The notes below the pieces were generated by a model. That model was not told the DNA's origin. It worked only from the letters and a program-made list of their open reading frames with translations, and did not search any database. A stretch of DNA of 64,000 bases, taken from contig VUYV01000295.1 in assembly GCA_008711295.1 (NCBI GenBank), forward strand, positions 766,813 through 830,812. The letters are read 5' to 3'. The DNA comes from Anarhynchus alexandrinus (lineage: Eukaryota > Chordata > Aves > Charadriiformes > Charadriidae). A program made the position numbers and the translations under genes. Below are positions 1 to 11,600 of the stretch, piece after piece (positions within the stretch are counted from its first letter, which is position 1; each line of letters begins with the position of its first letter).

Positions 1-1240
1 CCCGCTCAGAGGCTCTGGTATGGCAGATGTCCCCGTGAAGCTCTTCCACTGAACACAACCACTCATTCACAAGGGACGTGGACTACCAGAGAGACCAGTG
101 ATATTTTGACATATAGCAAAGTATGGGGTTTTGTTAGTGTCGGGAGTTTCACGCAGAATAGCAGAGAGTTTTAATATTGCTGTAGTGCAGCTAATTTGTC
201 TTTTAAACGCACTTATAACAAAGCCTCTGTGAAAGTTCTTCAAACCTCCTCAGCTCTAATTACTGTACAGTTATGTTTTAACTTTAAGCAGAGCTTGAAG
301 CATTGCAAATACAATTGTAAGTTATTTATATCCCATTCCTAAATATAACATTGAGCATTACCACATTTGTACTGTGAATACTTTTAAGAGATTGTGCTAT
401 TTACTGCAACTTTTAATTGATTTCCTGCTACTGTTTAGCAAAGCCATCTCCTGCCGCAGCGTGAGGACCTTGTGATACAGGCTATCACTGGAGTTAAATT
501 TGGTACTGAAGCTTTATAGAAGTTTTTACAGCATTACATCTCAGCCTTGCGGTGAACTGTCTGCAATTTATTGCTGTGTTTTGCAGCAAGAAACTGGGAA
601 AAGAGATTGATGTTGGAATCATTTTATCTCCTAACTCCTGCATAGACATAGTTAACCAGTGGCATTGGCTTGGCTGTGGTTTTACAGCACTCTTTAAAAT
701 GGTGCATGGAATATGAATAAATCAAACTCACCCATTCCTTTTCTGGGGCTGGATGAGGAGCTTTTTCATGCAACTTTCATGCAAAACAGATTAGGCTACT
801 TCTGTGCTTTCTAATGAATCTAGGTTAATTTCCTAATATTGTTTGTTTTACTGTTAAATTTCAGTAACACTTCTTTTACTCGTAAGTGACTGAAGCTTTC
901 CTGGTTTTGGTCTTTGACAGCTGATATTGTGCACGGCTGTGGTCAGCTTGTAAATGTTGTCCTGCAACACAACCAGGTTCAAAGGTTTTGGTTTCATAGA
1001 GTTTTGTTTAACCTGTCTTGGCTGATCTTTGGGACTGTCTCCCTACTCCCTGTAGGGAACGGGCCCTGGGTTTTAGCTCGAAGCATTTCTAAACGGTGTG
1101 AGACCCCTTGACAGCATCTCAGGGGGCAGCGATGCTGTCGGAGAAGCCCAAGGTCTTCCTCTGCGTTGAGTTGCTCACAGGGCAAGCAGGGACTCTGACC
1201 AATGGGCAGCAGCTAATTTCACTTATTTCTCTTTCCGCCA

Positions 1241-1298
1241 GTTACTATTACTATATTAGATTGTACTGTATTATATCATATTATACTATATTCTATTT
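1241..1298. repeat. Degenerate TTACTA/TATTA low-complexity run
   Basis: Imperfect tandem words of the type TTACTA, TATTA and TACTATA follow one another without a fixed period. This is simple A/T-rich low complexity, probably a decayed microsatellite. No function is implied. Confidence 0.5.
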
Positions 1299-3327
1299 GG
1301 AGAGAGTTTCCAATTAAATGGTCCAGTAGGCGTAATATCCTATGGGGAATCAGCCTGGATCAAAAGGAGCGTGGAAGACAAGCAGCTCTTTACAACTCCT
1401 CCTCCTTGTAACTATCAAGTAATTCCCCAAAGTTTCTTGACAGCAGATTAGCACCATCCTAGATATTAGTGACACTTTGAGTGTAAGAAGCAGCCTGTGC
1501 CAGGTGGGGAGAGGGAAAAGAGAACGGTATGGGAATTCTTGCTGCCGTGTATTTCATCCGAATGTAGGTAGCAGCTCAAAAGTCTGTGCTCCAGCACATA
1601 GAGTGTAAACAGCCTAGGAAATAGCAGGAAGGAGGGGAATGGAACCCACAGGCTCTATGTATTTATACCATCATATTTGAGAGATTCTGAGAGTTATGTA
1701 GTAGTAACTTGTTTTTGTAAATGAAACCTGTCTTTTATTTATTGCAAGGCTTTTTCTGGGTTGAATAAAATGAGATATTTTACTTTGCTGCAATGTTTCT
1801 GGGTCTTCCTCGTGGCACAAGTGGCGTATCCTTTTGTTCATTGATATTGCTGTGATTTGGATAGTAACGCATGCCTTTGCTTGTAGAAGTATTATTCTGG
1901 AGGTGGTAGAAACTCCAAGGATTAGAGACCGATGCCACAAAAACATATATTGATAGGAACATTTAAACCCCGCAGCACCTTTCAGATGTTGTGAACCACA
2001 TGCAACACCAATAGTATGTTGTGTAAAGAGAGGAAGAATATACCTGTGAAGAATATAAGAATAAATAATAAATGGAGAATGAAAAAAAAATGCTAGTTTT
2101 CTTACGTTATATGCTGGAAAAATTATTTTTCTTTTCTTGTTTTTCAGTATTACCTAGGGGGAAAAAAAAGGAGAAATAGTGCTTTTTTTATGTAGCTAAC
2201 TGAAAAATAGAATTACAGAGATTAGGCAACTATTTCCTAGATAAAAGTAAGGTGGGGGATTATTAGGACACTGGCATTTATAATTCTACTAAATGAGTAT
2301 GTAATGTACCTTTTCATAGAAATGGGCCTTGGTGTATGCACTTCCATATATCCTGACAAGGAAACAACCATCCTCTAACGACCTACTACAGGTTTGCTCC
2401 TACAGTATTTCATCTTTTAATGAATTGTTACTTTAAAAGGTTGATGATGGAGGATCATAAAAGAGCCCAGGGTGGAAAGAGAGACCCACAGGCCTTTCTT
2501 ACCTCTTTTGTTTTGCTTCACATGGCATGTTTACAGAACACCCTGGACCAACTACCTCTTTTCCTTCTGTGTTTATTTGCCCCCGCCTTTATTTTCATAT
2601 AGACATTTGATTAGGTTGTGTAACCTGGTGGCTGAGGTGTCCATGTAATGGACACCTGAGGAACCTGCCTGGTCCACCTGTGCAATGTGCTCAACTCCTC
2701 CTGTGCATCTCTGCCAAACTGTCCACCTTTTGCTTTCTTTGTTGTTCCTTAACATATAAAGCTGATGTCTGTCTCTATCTGCCTCAAAGAATACGTAAGG
2801 CCGAAATATTTAAGAGCTTGTTTGCTGGTTCCCAACCTCAGGAGTTCTTATGTGTTTTTAAAACTTAACAAGTTTATTTTCAAGGTTAGTGACTATGGGG
2901 TTTATTTTCACATTCTGGAAGGAGGTACATGGGTTGCAAAAGGTAGTTCAAATGAAAACACCAAATTGACCGCAAAATGCTGCATGTTAGCATTTTCTGA
3001 ACACTTTTTGCTGACGCGACTCAGCAGTCCTGGAAAGAATATGAACAAAATCTGATTAGAGGACTTCCATAGCACAGCAGTGACAGGCTCAGCGAAGGAG
3101 AGACCGCGACACTTTCCATCTGCTAGTTTGTTTCAGAAGTGATGGTAGTAGAACTACAGAGGTTTCATTGCTTGTTTTTGGGTGGTTTTTTTTTGTCCTT
3201 TATGCGCTAAAGATGCCCTTATGCTGCATATGGTGGCCATTTCTGCTAAACTGGTGGCTTCCTTGGTGTCTTATTGGACAAGTGATGAATTACCTGATGA
3301 TGGTTTACATAAAATGGAGTAGAAACT

Positions 3328-3383
3328 GTTTTTTTTTGTTGTTGTTGGTTTTTTTTGGTGTATTTTTTATTTTTTTAATTTTT
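3328..3383. repeat. T/G-rich low-complexity tract
   Basis: Runs of T broken by GTTGTTGTT and GG, ending in more T and TTTAATTTTT. The short open frame crossing it is rich in Phe, Leu and Val only because of base composition and should not be read as a membrane protein. Confidence 0.6.
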
Positions 3384-5335
3384 GCATATGGAAGTTGAGC
3401 TGTGCTTTATCCAGATTAGTTCAGACCTGAGGTTGCAACACCGAAATGGGTTGTTGCGATTAGGAGAGAAGTGGTAGCGAATTCTGTAACGAGCCCATTG
3501 CTCGGAGCCTCAAGTCCAACAGAAGTAGAACTTGCTTTCAGAAATGCAGTTGCTAGTACAAAAGTAGGAGTTTGCATGAGTTGCCTTTCATTTTAAAAAT
3601 AGTTGGCCGCAGGTTTCGGCTGCACTTGAACTACAGCCTGTGCTACTACAGCCTGCACAGTACAGGTGGCCATTCCTTTAACTTGGCAACAGATATCAAG
3701 GGAATAATTTCCCTGCTGGGATGGACCTCCACACCTGAATCCCATGTCTTCATCCTGCCTCCCAGAGTAGGTGGGTGGCGTGGCAGACCCTGGAGTCTGC
3801 ATCGTAATATTGCATATAATAAAAGAAGATAACAAGCCTTTATTAACAACCGTGCACCACCAACAGATTTTAATAGCTTTTTTAGAAGAATTTTGTGGTG
3901 CGATGGCAACATGTGAAAGTTCATTTATTGAATGTGGAATCCCATAGACCTTAGAAATGAGAGCAAGGTAAGAATTGAGAAGATTTTGTACCTGAAATTA
4001 TTTACGTACATAGTATCTGGTGAGTTTTTTATGCTATTTTCTCACCTGTGAAACATACCATAAGCAATAATGCTTATATTTATTCTGTTACAAAGTCTTT
4101 AAGGATAATCTGTTTGTGCAATCGGCGGATAGGGTTGTATCCTAAGTGGGTGAGGTAGATGTGGCATACTGGAGTTCAGCTCCGTTCCATCAAGTGCTTC
4201 TGTTTCTATGCTAATTTGGAACAAATCTTGTATCTTGGTAAACACTGCAAAGCAAGGTGTTGCTGCTTCTTACAGGTTTTTAAGTACAAACCTAACTATT
4301 AGGAAACATTTAAAGTTCTTGAAGAATCCTCAGGAAGATTTTATGACAGGATTTAACATTATCATTTATTAGAAAAAAAGCTTTTGTAAAGTCAAATAGT
4401 ATCATTTTAAGTAAATTTTCCTTAGGTTGTTTATGTGTTTTTTATTAACAGACTAAAACATCATTCATAATGTTGCATTATGTTTCGAAGATATGAAAAC
4501 AGGAAACAAGATCTGTTTCCTTTTTTATTATTTTTCCCATGTGGCTGTGTATAAAGATCAAGGATAATTACTCTGCTTATAGAATAAGCATGTGTGTGGA
4601 GTTTCAGTAACATCAGGCATTGTTTAAAATATCGAGGTTCAAGTAAAGAGGTGATTGCAGTCAAATTCTCCTCTCTTTTGGCTTCTCTGCTCCATCTGCT
4701 GTGTTCAGAAAACCATCAGCTATGCAGCAGGTCTCTGAGCCACAGACAGGTAAGGACTAACCCCCAGAGCCCCCGTGGAACCAGTAATGCCCAACTCTCT
4801 CTCCCTTCCCTTTAATTAGGATGGAAAGTTAAGCTTATGTCAAAGTAGCATGCCTATCCCTAAAGCCTGTATTGATGAAGGTTGGTTAAAGACAAAAAAA
4901 TTCTCTCTAAGCTGGGAGCTTTCCAGGCATTTGTGAAGTTAGCACCATTGCCATACGACTCACCTGTGTAACGAACAGATGGATAGAACGGTGTTACTCA
5001 ATGTAAAGTGTCATTGCGTATTGCTAGAGGTATTAAAGGATTGCGCTGGTCTGCCTTTGTCGTACAGCTCAAAGAAATGAGGAGGAGACGTTTAGGATTT
5101 ATGCCAAATGCCCAGCCATTGGCATTTCTGTTCTCCGCTCATGGACTCGTTTGTCAAACTCTGTTTGGGAACCTAGGTTGGTCCAAGATTTTAAATCATA
5201 CTTGGATAGCTGTTTGTTGCCTGCAGTTGTGCTGGAATGTATGGTAAGGTGTTCACAGACAACTGCAATTCGCATAATTATTCTTCCAAGATCTGTAGCC
5301 TATGAGGAAAATGTTATTTTAGCTGGAAATCCAGA

Positions 5336-5392
5336 CACAGAATAGTTCCAGTTGGAAAGGACCTACAACAATCATCTAGTCCAACTGCATGG
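5336..5392 (-). mobile_element. CR1 LINE 3'-end remnant
   Basis: Reading the plus strand, an AGAATAGTTCCAG word is followed by TTGGAAAGGACCTACAACAA and ATCATCTAGTCCAACTGC. This is the reverse complement of the conserved CR1 3' untranslated end, so the element lies on the minus strand. Only about 55 bases are recognisable; the rest of the element is absent through 5' truncation, which is usual for CR1. A single octamer-like trace remains at its 3' end. Confidence 0.75.
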
Positions 5393-8300
5393 ATGTCTGG
5401 TGAAGCGAGGATAATTTTCCTCTCACCTCTGAGTGTCGCATCCCTGGCTGGAATTAGCAGTGAGGGGACTGGCTGAAGTGGGGAAAGGAAACCCGTTGGC
5501 TTTGGGGTCTTGTTTCTTTCTGTGTTTGCGAATCGAGCCTCGGAAGCTTGGGAATGTTGTTTGAAAAATGGAGAGGATTCATTTAAACAGTGTAGGGTGT
5601 GTGTTTTCCATTTTCACTCCCATTTCAGTAGTCGACTGTTTAGACAATGGATTTGGTCGTCCCCAAGATACCATTTTGGTTGCTGATCAAAATATAGCTC
5701 TTTGATACACACAATACCTGTCTGAGCTCACTGCGGCCCAGGTGCCCACAAACACACGTCTCAGCTCCCAGAAGGGTTTAATGTGGTTGGTTGCTTTGGG
5801 ACAGGGAAAATTGGGGTGCAGGAACAGAAGTGTCTACTTGAGCATGTTACTATCAGCTCGGGAGGTACAGCACTTGAATTGCCTTACTGTCTAGCTTTTT
5901 CAGGCAATTTTTCACAACTATTAAGTTAGATAAAGAAATAAACCCGCAAAAGTTCAAAGCCAGATTACTATGAGTTTAATAAAGACAAAATCAGTATTAT
6001 TGATACAGAAATGTACTGTTACTCCATTTACCCAGGTCTAAAAGTCTAAAGGAAACAGCAACCTGCACGGTCTCAACCCAAAGCGATTCTACAGATATTT
6101 TTTTTTTGTAAGAGGAATACAATTTTCAATTAAATTCTATTGAGTGGCACAAGAAGGTCAACAGAGTTTATTTTCTGTAGGATTTTTCCATGAAGAGAAC
6201 TAGGGGAGAAGGAACTGTTTGAGGGGGGGGAAAGGTAATAAATATCTACCAATTAATTTTGCTGATTTGTGTAAGTAACTTAACGTAACTACAAGAAAAT
6301 GAGGCTGCAACTGGATTATACCAAAAAGAGCTGTGATACCTGATACTAGGGTGATGCTGATTCTCCTCAGAACTTAAATATGAAGCATCCCTGTGCTGTC
6401 AGAGCCTGTATTGAGAGTGGAAGTTAAACAAGGACCTTGTTAGAGAAGTGTAGGTCTGCATAATGGTAACTCCTTCCCACAAAAGCACCACCATCTTTTT
6501 GCAACTATTTGAAGCTCACAAACCCCCAAAAGGGATTAAGTGAAAAAGGAGCAGATAATATGCAGGAACTTGTTGACGTTTATGTTCTCCTTGCTTGACT
6601 TGTAGGAGAGAACAGACTGAAGAGACATCAAAAATGCAGAAATTGCACAGCCCAGTGGGGATATACTTTACTTTTCTCCGATTGAGGGTATCTGGGGAGC
6701 GTCAGGCTAATTTTAGCTGTTGATTTGGTGCCCAAAACTAAACAAAGGAGTGGTGCATTACAGACAACTGTCTCCCTGCCTTCTATAAGTGCATACACGT
6801 ATATACGCATAGCAATTGTATGTCTAGATGTGAAATACACACTGACAGCGTGTTTTTAATAGGAACTCCAAGTTACGCTTTCTGGGAGGAGGGGAGAGCT
6901 GGAAGATGGAAAGAAGTGGGCGTATTCACACTAGATGATTTTAAATGTTTCTAATGCCTAAACCTCCCTATTTAGGAGCTGGTTTTATTCAGTGCTAACA
7001 CAGGAAGAAAAGCTGTCAAACTTGGAAACAGAAATTAGGGACCTAAAGTAAGGTGTCGTGAATACTGCTCTAGCTCCTATTTAAATATGTGATTCTCTTT
7101 TTCAAAAGTGCTGGGCAACTGCCTGCTTCCACTGGCAGTTCATATCCGTGGGTGGCTGCTTACCTGCCACAGCTAACAACCATCGCCAGGGGAGCCGCCG
7201 AAATCTTGCCCTCCCTTGCTGGCTTCCGTGCTCTTTGACTGCAGAGCTAAAAGACCCTGCACAAAGGAGCTTCAGAAAACCAGCTCCAGAGATGGCTTCA
7301 GCTCTCTCTGAGCGTGTGTCATATGTGTAATACATGTCACATATGAAATGTATGATTTTAGATGTGTATGCATACATGCACGCGTATATACTCCTGCATA
7401 TATGAATGTAATATCGTTTAAAGTCCGTACTCTTAAAAGGAGTTTTCATTGAATAGTTTTACATTTAGAGAAAGACAACGTTAAGGTGAAGTTCGTCTAC
7501 GTCCCTTCTTGCAACAAACTGCTACCTGAGCTTTTTAAGGTCACTTCTGCCTACGCATGGCAATTAAATCCCCTCTGAGATGGCAGAGGAGCAGGAAAAC
7601 ATTTGCATGAACTCTGCTTTCTGTGCTTGAACATGGGCACGTGCTATATTGGGAGCTGCTTTGAATTTGGAAGAATGAGATGAACATAAATGATATACAT
7701 TCCAGCATATGAATCATAAGTTTTAGAATAGACTTAGAGTTTTTGCAGACTTGAGAAGGGGCTCGATGGCTAGTGGGCCTGAAGAAGACATAGCCTGCTG
7801 GACCTGGAATTTGCAAAACCCCGTGCAGTGCAGTCAAAGCCAAAAGGCTGCTCATGTGTCTCCTCTGCGAGGAAAAATCAGTCACTTGCACAGGCTTTTT
7901 CATCCTGGCAGCGTTTACAAAAAGCAGGTGGGAAAATTGGAAAACTTGCGAGTGGGAAACAAAGCCAGAAATGCATGTCCTGCATTTCTAGATGCAGGAG
8001 CTCTATGCTCCATCTGCTGGTGAAAACGGCAGGTCTTACCATAGGGTGGTTGCTTTAGACACGCTGTTGAACTCAAATACTTCATTCGTGGTTGGGCAGT
8101 TGCCAGAACAGTACAGAGTACTGTCACTGAGAGAAGGGGTTTGGAGTGCCTTCATTTCTCTTCCTCCTTAGGAGCAAGGTGAAGAAGGGGATGAAAACCG
8201 TGTTAGGTATTTTCATGAAAGAGTACACAGGGGGACAGCAGAAAACTCTTATGGTCTCTAGATCATTAAACTGACTTAGCTAGAAATGCTTTTAGGACTG

Positions 8301-8480
8301 GAGACCAATAAGAAAAAATACTGTGTTCTCATCCAGATGCCAGTAGGTTTTAGTAGATAGGTAAAAGGTGTAGTTGGGCAACACTTACTGAAGGGACACT
8401 CATACCACTGTGTTGAAAGTGAGTCAGGTGGCCAAAGGTACTACAAGGAGGATAGGAGGACTTTACACTGTCAACATAAC
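5393..8480. other. Unannotated sequence, no gene recognised
   Basis: No exon, RNA gene or repeat family could be supported. Minor features are a G8 run near 6223, a T10 run near 6095, and alternating purine-pyrimidine, partly palindromic sequence at 7319-7400. Overlapping open frames around 7.1-8.1 kb on both strands do not resemble known proteins. Confidence 0.55.
7319..7346. repeat. Short inverted repeat, 9-bp arms
   Basis: TCATATGTG at 7319-7327 is matched by its exact reverse complement CACATATGA at 7338-7346 around a 10-base spacer. It is followed by alternating purine-pyrimidine sequence (GTGTATGCATACATGCACGC and onward) to about 7400. It is probably simple-sequence derived; no regulatory role is shown. 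Confidence 0.55.
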
Positions 8481-8535
8481 TTTTTTTTTACTGTGGTGTT
8501 TTTTGTTGTTTTTGTGTTTTGTTTTGTTTTTTCTT
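8481..8535. repeat. T/G-rich tract upstream of CR1
   Basis: T9 followed by GGTGTTTTTTG, GTTTTTG and GTTTTGTTTTTT words. It lies about 100 bases before the start of the CR1 copy at 8638. The open frame running through both is a fusion by chance, so its first ~40 codons are not part of any CR1 protein. Confidence 0.6.
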
Positions 8536-8637
8536 AAAATATATCTATATATCTGTATTGGTATGGGGCTCTGGCATGCATGTGAGCAAGGAAATTCCTT
8601 CTGTGTACTGCACGTGTAGAAAGGGCATTTTATTTCT

Positions 8638-9245
8638 GCCCAGAATCCTGGGCTGCATAGGGAAGAGTGTGGCCAGTAGGTCGAGGGAGGTCATTCTCCC
8701 CCTCTACTCTGCACTGGTGAGGCCACAACTGGAATACTGTGTCCAGTTCTGGGCTCCCCAGTTCAAGAGGGACAGGGAACTGCTGGAGAGAGTCCAGCGT
8801 AGGGCAACTAAGATGATTGAGGGATTGGAGCATCTCCCTTATGAGGAAAGGCTGAGAGAGCTGGGGCTCTTTAGCCTAGAGAAGAGAAGGCTGAGGGGAG
8901 ACCTTATTATTGCTTACAAATATCTAAAGGGTGGGTTGAAGGAGGATGGAGCCAGACTCTTTTCAGTGGTTCCCAGTGACAGGACGAGGGGCAATGGGCA
9001 CAAGTTGGAACATAGGAAGTTCCGTTCAAATACACGGAAAAACTTCTTTACGGTTCGGGTGCCAGAGCACTGGAACAGGCTGCCCAGGGAGGTGGTGGAG
9101 TCCCCTTCTCTGGAGATTTTCAAGACCTGCCTGGATGTAGTCCTGAGTAATGTGCTCTGGGCAATCCTGCTTTGGCAGGGGAGTTGGACTAGATCATCTC
9201 TAGGGGTCCTTTCCCACTCTGCAAACTCTGTGATTCCGTGATTTT
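8638..9245 (+). mobile_element. CR1 LINE, 5'-truncated, young copy
   Basis: About 600 bases match the avian CR1 3' region: the end of ORF2, the short 3' untranslated region (GTTGGACTAGATCATCTC, then GGTCCTTTCCCACTC) and a terminal ATTCTGTG-type octamer repeated about twice (CTCTGTGATTCCGTGATT). The 5' end is truncated inside ORF2, as is usual for target-primed LINE insertion. It has few apparent disruptions and reads open across the whole ORF2 part, so it looks much younger than the other CR1 traces in the window. No target-site duplication is evident. Assignment to CR1 is firm; I cannot name the subfamily. Confidence 0.95.
8642..9241 (+). CDS. CR1 ORF2 C-terminal fragment (non-LTR retrotransposon)
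   Basis: This is the C-terminal tail downstream of the reverse transcriptase palm of CR1 ORF2. The complete ORF2 protein nicks DNA with an endonuclease domain and copies the element with a reverse transcriptase; neither domain is present here. Visible family words include [44 protein letters not shown] and [19 protein letters not shown], in that order, with no frameshift or stop. There is no genuine start codon, because the element is 5' truncated. Two in-frame TGG codons at 9158 and 9173 occupy places where, from my memory of the CR1 consensus, TAG occurs, so the frame reads on through the 3' untranslated region to 9241. It is a fossil fragment, not an active gene. Confidence 0.85.
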   Translation, partial: RILGCIGKSVASRSREVILPLYSALVRPQLEYCVQFWAPQFKRDRELLERVQRRATKMIEGLEHLPYEERLRELGLFSLEKRRLRGDLIIAYKYLKGGLKEDGARLFSVVPSDRTRGNGHKLEHRKFRSNTRKNFFTVRVPEHWNRLPREVVESPSLEIFKTCLDVVLSNVLWAILLWQGSWTRSSLGVLSHSANSVIP

Positions 9246-10344
9246 CCAAGTTTGTGGAACTTATTTGTATGAGAAGGATCCGAAGTGTGGGGAACCTGTA
9301 TTTTGTCTGGCCTCCTGAAAACTTATCTCTCGGTGATGGAAATGGTCCCAATTTGGGGTAGGCACCAGATTTTGCTATGAATATTCATGTTCCTAAGTTC
9401 TTCTGATGATTAGTTTGATATTCTGTTATGTGGATTAACCTTGTGAAAATAGCTATGGAATAATAATGATAATATGGCATTTTGAGCAAAGAAAGCGTGC
9501 TGGTTTGCAGGTGATAAACGCAAACATAAATTTACTATAAAACACGCATAAAATTAGTTACTGGTTGAAAAAGTTTGTGTATTCCTGAAGCCTGAAAGGC
9601 TCCATGTTTTTCTGTGTCCCATGCCATGTAGACCGTGTCACTCGTATCACACATTCTTGGGTGCCTTGCTGCAGTGGAGACAGTCTTGGTGACCGTTCAG
9701 GAATCTGTGGAAAAAAACTGACAAAGTCGTTTGGGAGGCAAGCCTTTACCTAAAAAATTGGTGTCATTACGTTGTTAAAATAAAAGAGAGGTGTCAGGGT
9801 AGTCTGCCAAATGTTGTCTTGCTTTCAACCTCTGCAGACTTCTCACTGAAACTCACTGACTACTGGTTGTTTGGGGTTGGGTTTTTTTTTTTTGGTTTTT
9901 TTTTCTTTTCCCTTGGGAACTTTCTCTGTGCTGGGCATGAATATCAATCTTCTTTTTGGGTTTGTTGAGCTAGCTCCTGCAATGTTTTTCCCCAAGATAG
10001 GTTATATGCTGAATTATTCTTAAATTTGCGAATTGACTTGGAAGAGTTGAAAACACCAGAGCAGATACAAGCGTGTTACAGGTAACGCTAATGTAGGCTC
10101 TTCTGGGGGCACCCGAGAAACTTGCTGCATTCAGGGTCTTGGGGCAGAGCCCTCCTCGGACGGTATAACTACTGGCTGCCAAACTGGCATCTGCTGGCAC
10201 AACTGGGATTGCATAGATGGATATAAAGCACTGCAAGTTGAAGCCCCTCTTTGCACCAAGAATGTTTTACGCTATGTGTAGAGTATCACACTGTGCGTTT
10301 CTTGACTCTTCCTCAGCATTTTAGTAGATGGTCATTTGCTGTCT
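9246..10344. other. Unannotated sequence between CR1 and the LTR-like block
   Basis: No gene, RNA or transposon recognised. It contains a T/G-rich tract at about 9865-9911. Confidence 0.55.
9865..9911. repeat. G/T-rich low-complexity tract
   Basis: GGTTGTTTGGGGTTGGG is followed by T12, GG and further T. On the complementary strand this is an A/C-rich run. Several similar tracts occur in the window (31.9, 40.8 and 63.4 kb). Confidence 0.55.
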
Positions 10345-10394
10345 TGTTGGTAATGAGAACACTTGGGACCTTACGTGGCTCAGCCTAAATCCGT

Positions 10395-10582
10395 ATCCGT
10401 GTCCTGAGGAGAGAAAACGGACTTCACACGATCCAATGTGAATCATCAGAAGCCATTTTATTTTATATATTCTGCTGTCCCTTATATACAATTTTTCTAT
10501 CCCTAATTGTGTTCACGCATTAGTTGATTGGTTAAAAGTCCTATGCACGAGGCAAACGTGACTCAGTTTCTTTCCTGATTGG
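10395..10582 (-). promoter_or_regulatory. LTR-like promoter and polyadenylation module (endogenous retrovirus type)
   Basis: Read on the minus strand, two CCAAT boxes (complement of ATTGG at 10578-10582 and 10527-10531) are followed by a TATATAAG box (complement of 10481-10488) and, about 20 bases on, AATAAA (complement of 10457-10462). A C/T-rich CCGTTTTCTCTCC stretch follows. This tight order of CCAAT, TATA and AATAAA is what a retroviral LTR shows across U3, R and U5. No gag, pol or env frame is visible nearby, so this would be a solo or partial LTR. Its ends are not certain; a TGTTGG at 10345 could be the complement of a CA-type 3' terminus. A host promoter is possible but less likely, given an AATAAA so close to the TATA box. 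Confidence 0.45.
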
Positions 10583-11390
10583 TTTGTCTAATCTCTGTTT
10601 TTCCACCTGCGCATCCGGATCCTCCGGGCCTTCTCATCCGACTCCTCTAGGCTTGTTTTTCTCAATTCGTGTGAAACAGTCACTATTGCTCCTGTTTTTC
10701 TCCCCTCAAGGTAACTTCAAGGATGAGAACCTACAGCCAGTCTGCTTCCTTGCATGGCTGGTTAAATATATGTCCATTGTCTCTTAAGTATGTTCCCGCA
10801 GTGTCCCAGGTTGTATAGTGTTGGACTACATGTAACCATGGATGTCAAATGTCCCTGATTCTCAGTGTATCTCATCTGACTCAATGTTCTCATGGACAAA
10901 AAAGAAGTCCTGTAGCGAAGACAGGAATGGGGTTGGAGAACATGGAGTGCCACGCAGACAGGCAGGAGGGAGGATCCTCAGCGCTGATTCACGCCGCTGG
11001 GGCAGCTCGTGTTTGCGTGGAAATGAGGATGAACTCAAACTTGAGGTCTGTCCGTAAACAAATAAACAAGTGTGGCTTCAGACTTCAGGTACTGCAGTAA
11101 CCTGCTTCGCACAAACGCGCCTCTGTGTTCCCTCTGCGTGAGTCAGAGGCCACTACCCAGCCAGTGTTTGCTAATCTTTTATTTCTGCCCACGCAAAGGG
11201 GGAGTTTCACATACAAATGCTTGTAGAGGCATATACAGCCAACAGTCACTTGGGATCAGGAGCCTTAGGCGGGTTGTCTGCTCCTCTGGGTCAGCTAAAC
11301 CACTTGTTTAGAGGTTTCCGTCAGGTGCATGACTCTGCCAGGGCTTTGTCTCCCGTTGCCACTCTCTCCCATGGGATGGCTGTGCATGGA
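10582..11390. repeat. Direct repeat A, first copy
   Basis: About 809 bases recur almost unchanged at 11602-12440. By eye I count roughly a dozen substitutions plus three small indels: 23 bases and 7 bases extra in the second copy, and a 2-base A-run difference. Identity is therefore near 98%. This copy continues directly from the LTR-like module on its left and stops at a CR1 fragment on its right. The short open frames seen here recur in copy two and match no protein family I know. It may be LTR U3 or flanking sequence; I cannot tell which. Confidence 0.92.
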
Positions 11391-11600
11391 AAAAACTGGC
11401 TGGATGTAAAAAACTGGCTGGATGGCCGTACCCAGAGAGTGGTGGTGAATGGAGTGAAATCCAGTTGGTGTCCAGTCACGAGTGGTGTCCCCCAGGGATC
11501 AGTGCTGGGGCCGTTTCTCTTTAATATCTTTATCAATGATCTGGATGAGGGGATCGAATGCACCCTCAGCAAGTTCGCAGACGACACTAAACTGGGAGGG
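11391..11600 (+). mobile_element. CR1 LINE reverse-transcriptase fragment, cut by a gap
   Basis: Starting after TGTGCATGGA, this segment encodes part of the CR1 ORF2 reverse transcriptase. Translation shows VVNGVKSSW, the [11 protein letters not shown] motif, [12 protein letters not shown] and the catalytic palm motif FADD followed by TKLGG. The frame is open to the N at 11601, where the element ends abruptly. About 1 kb more CR1 would be expected downstream if the insertion had a normal 3' end. Its 5' end carries a tandem of about 17-18 bases (AAAACTGGCTGGATG twice). The second copy of repeat A lacks this element. Confidence 0.93.

Larger units (their letters stand above)
1..5335. other. Unannotated AT-rich sequence, no gene recognised
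   Basis: I see no exon, RNA gene or clear transposon in this stretch. Open frames are short, start at random codons and resemble no family I know. Visible structure is limited to a degenerate TA/TTACTA-rich run near 1241-1298, a T/G-rich tract near 3328-3383, and a good-looking splice acceptor/donor pair around 4709-4749 that is treated as a finding. An intron or intergenic setting is inferred only from the absence of anything else. Confidence 0.6.

Noticed and set aside
3168..3398. 76-codon hydrophobic frame resembling a small membrane protein
   Set aside because: The second half is translated T/G-rich low complexity.
8519..8641. First ~40 codons upstream of the CR1 part as an N-terminus of the CR1 protein
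   Set aside because: This is T/G-rich flanking DNA fused to the 5'-truncated ORF2 by chance.
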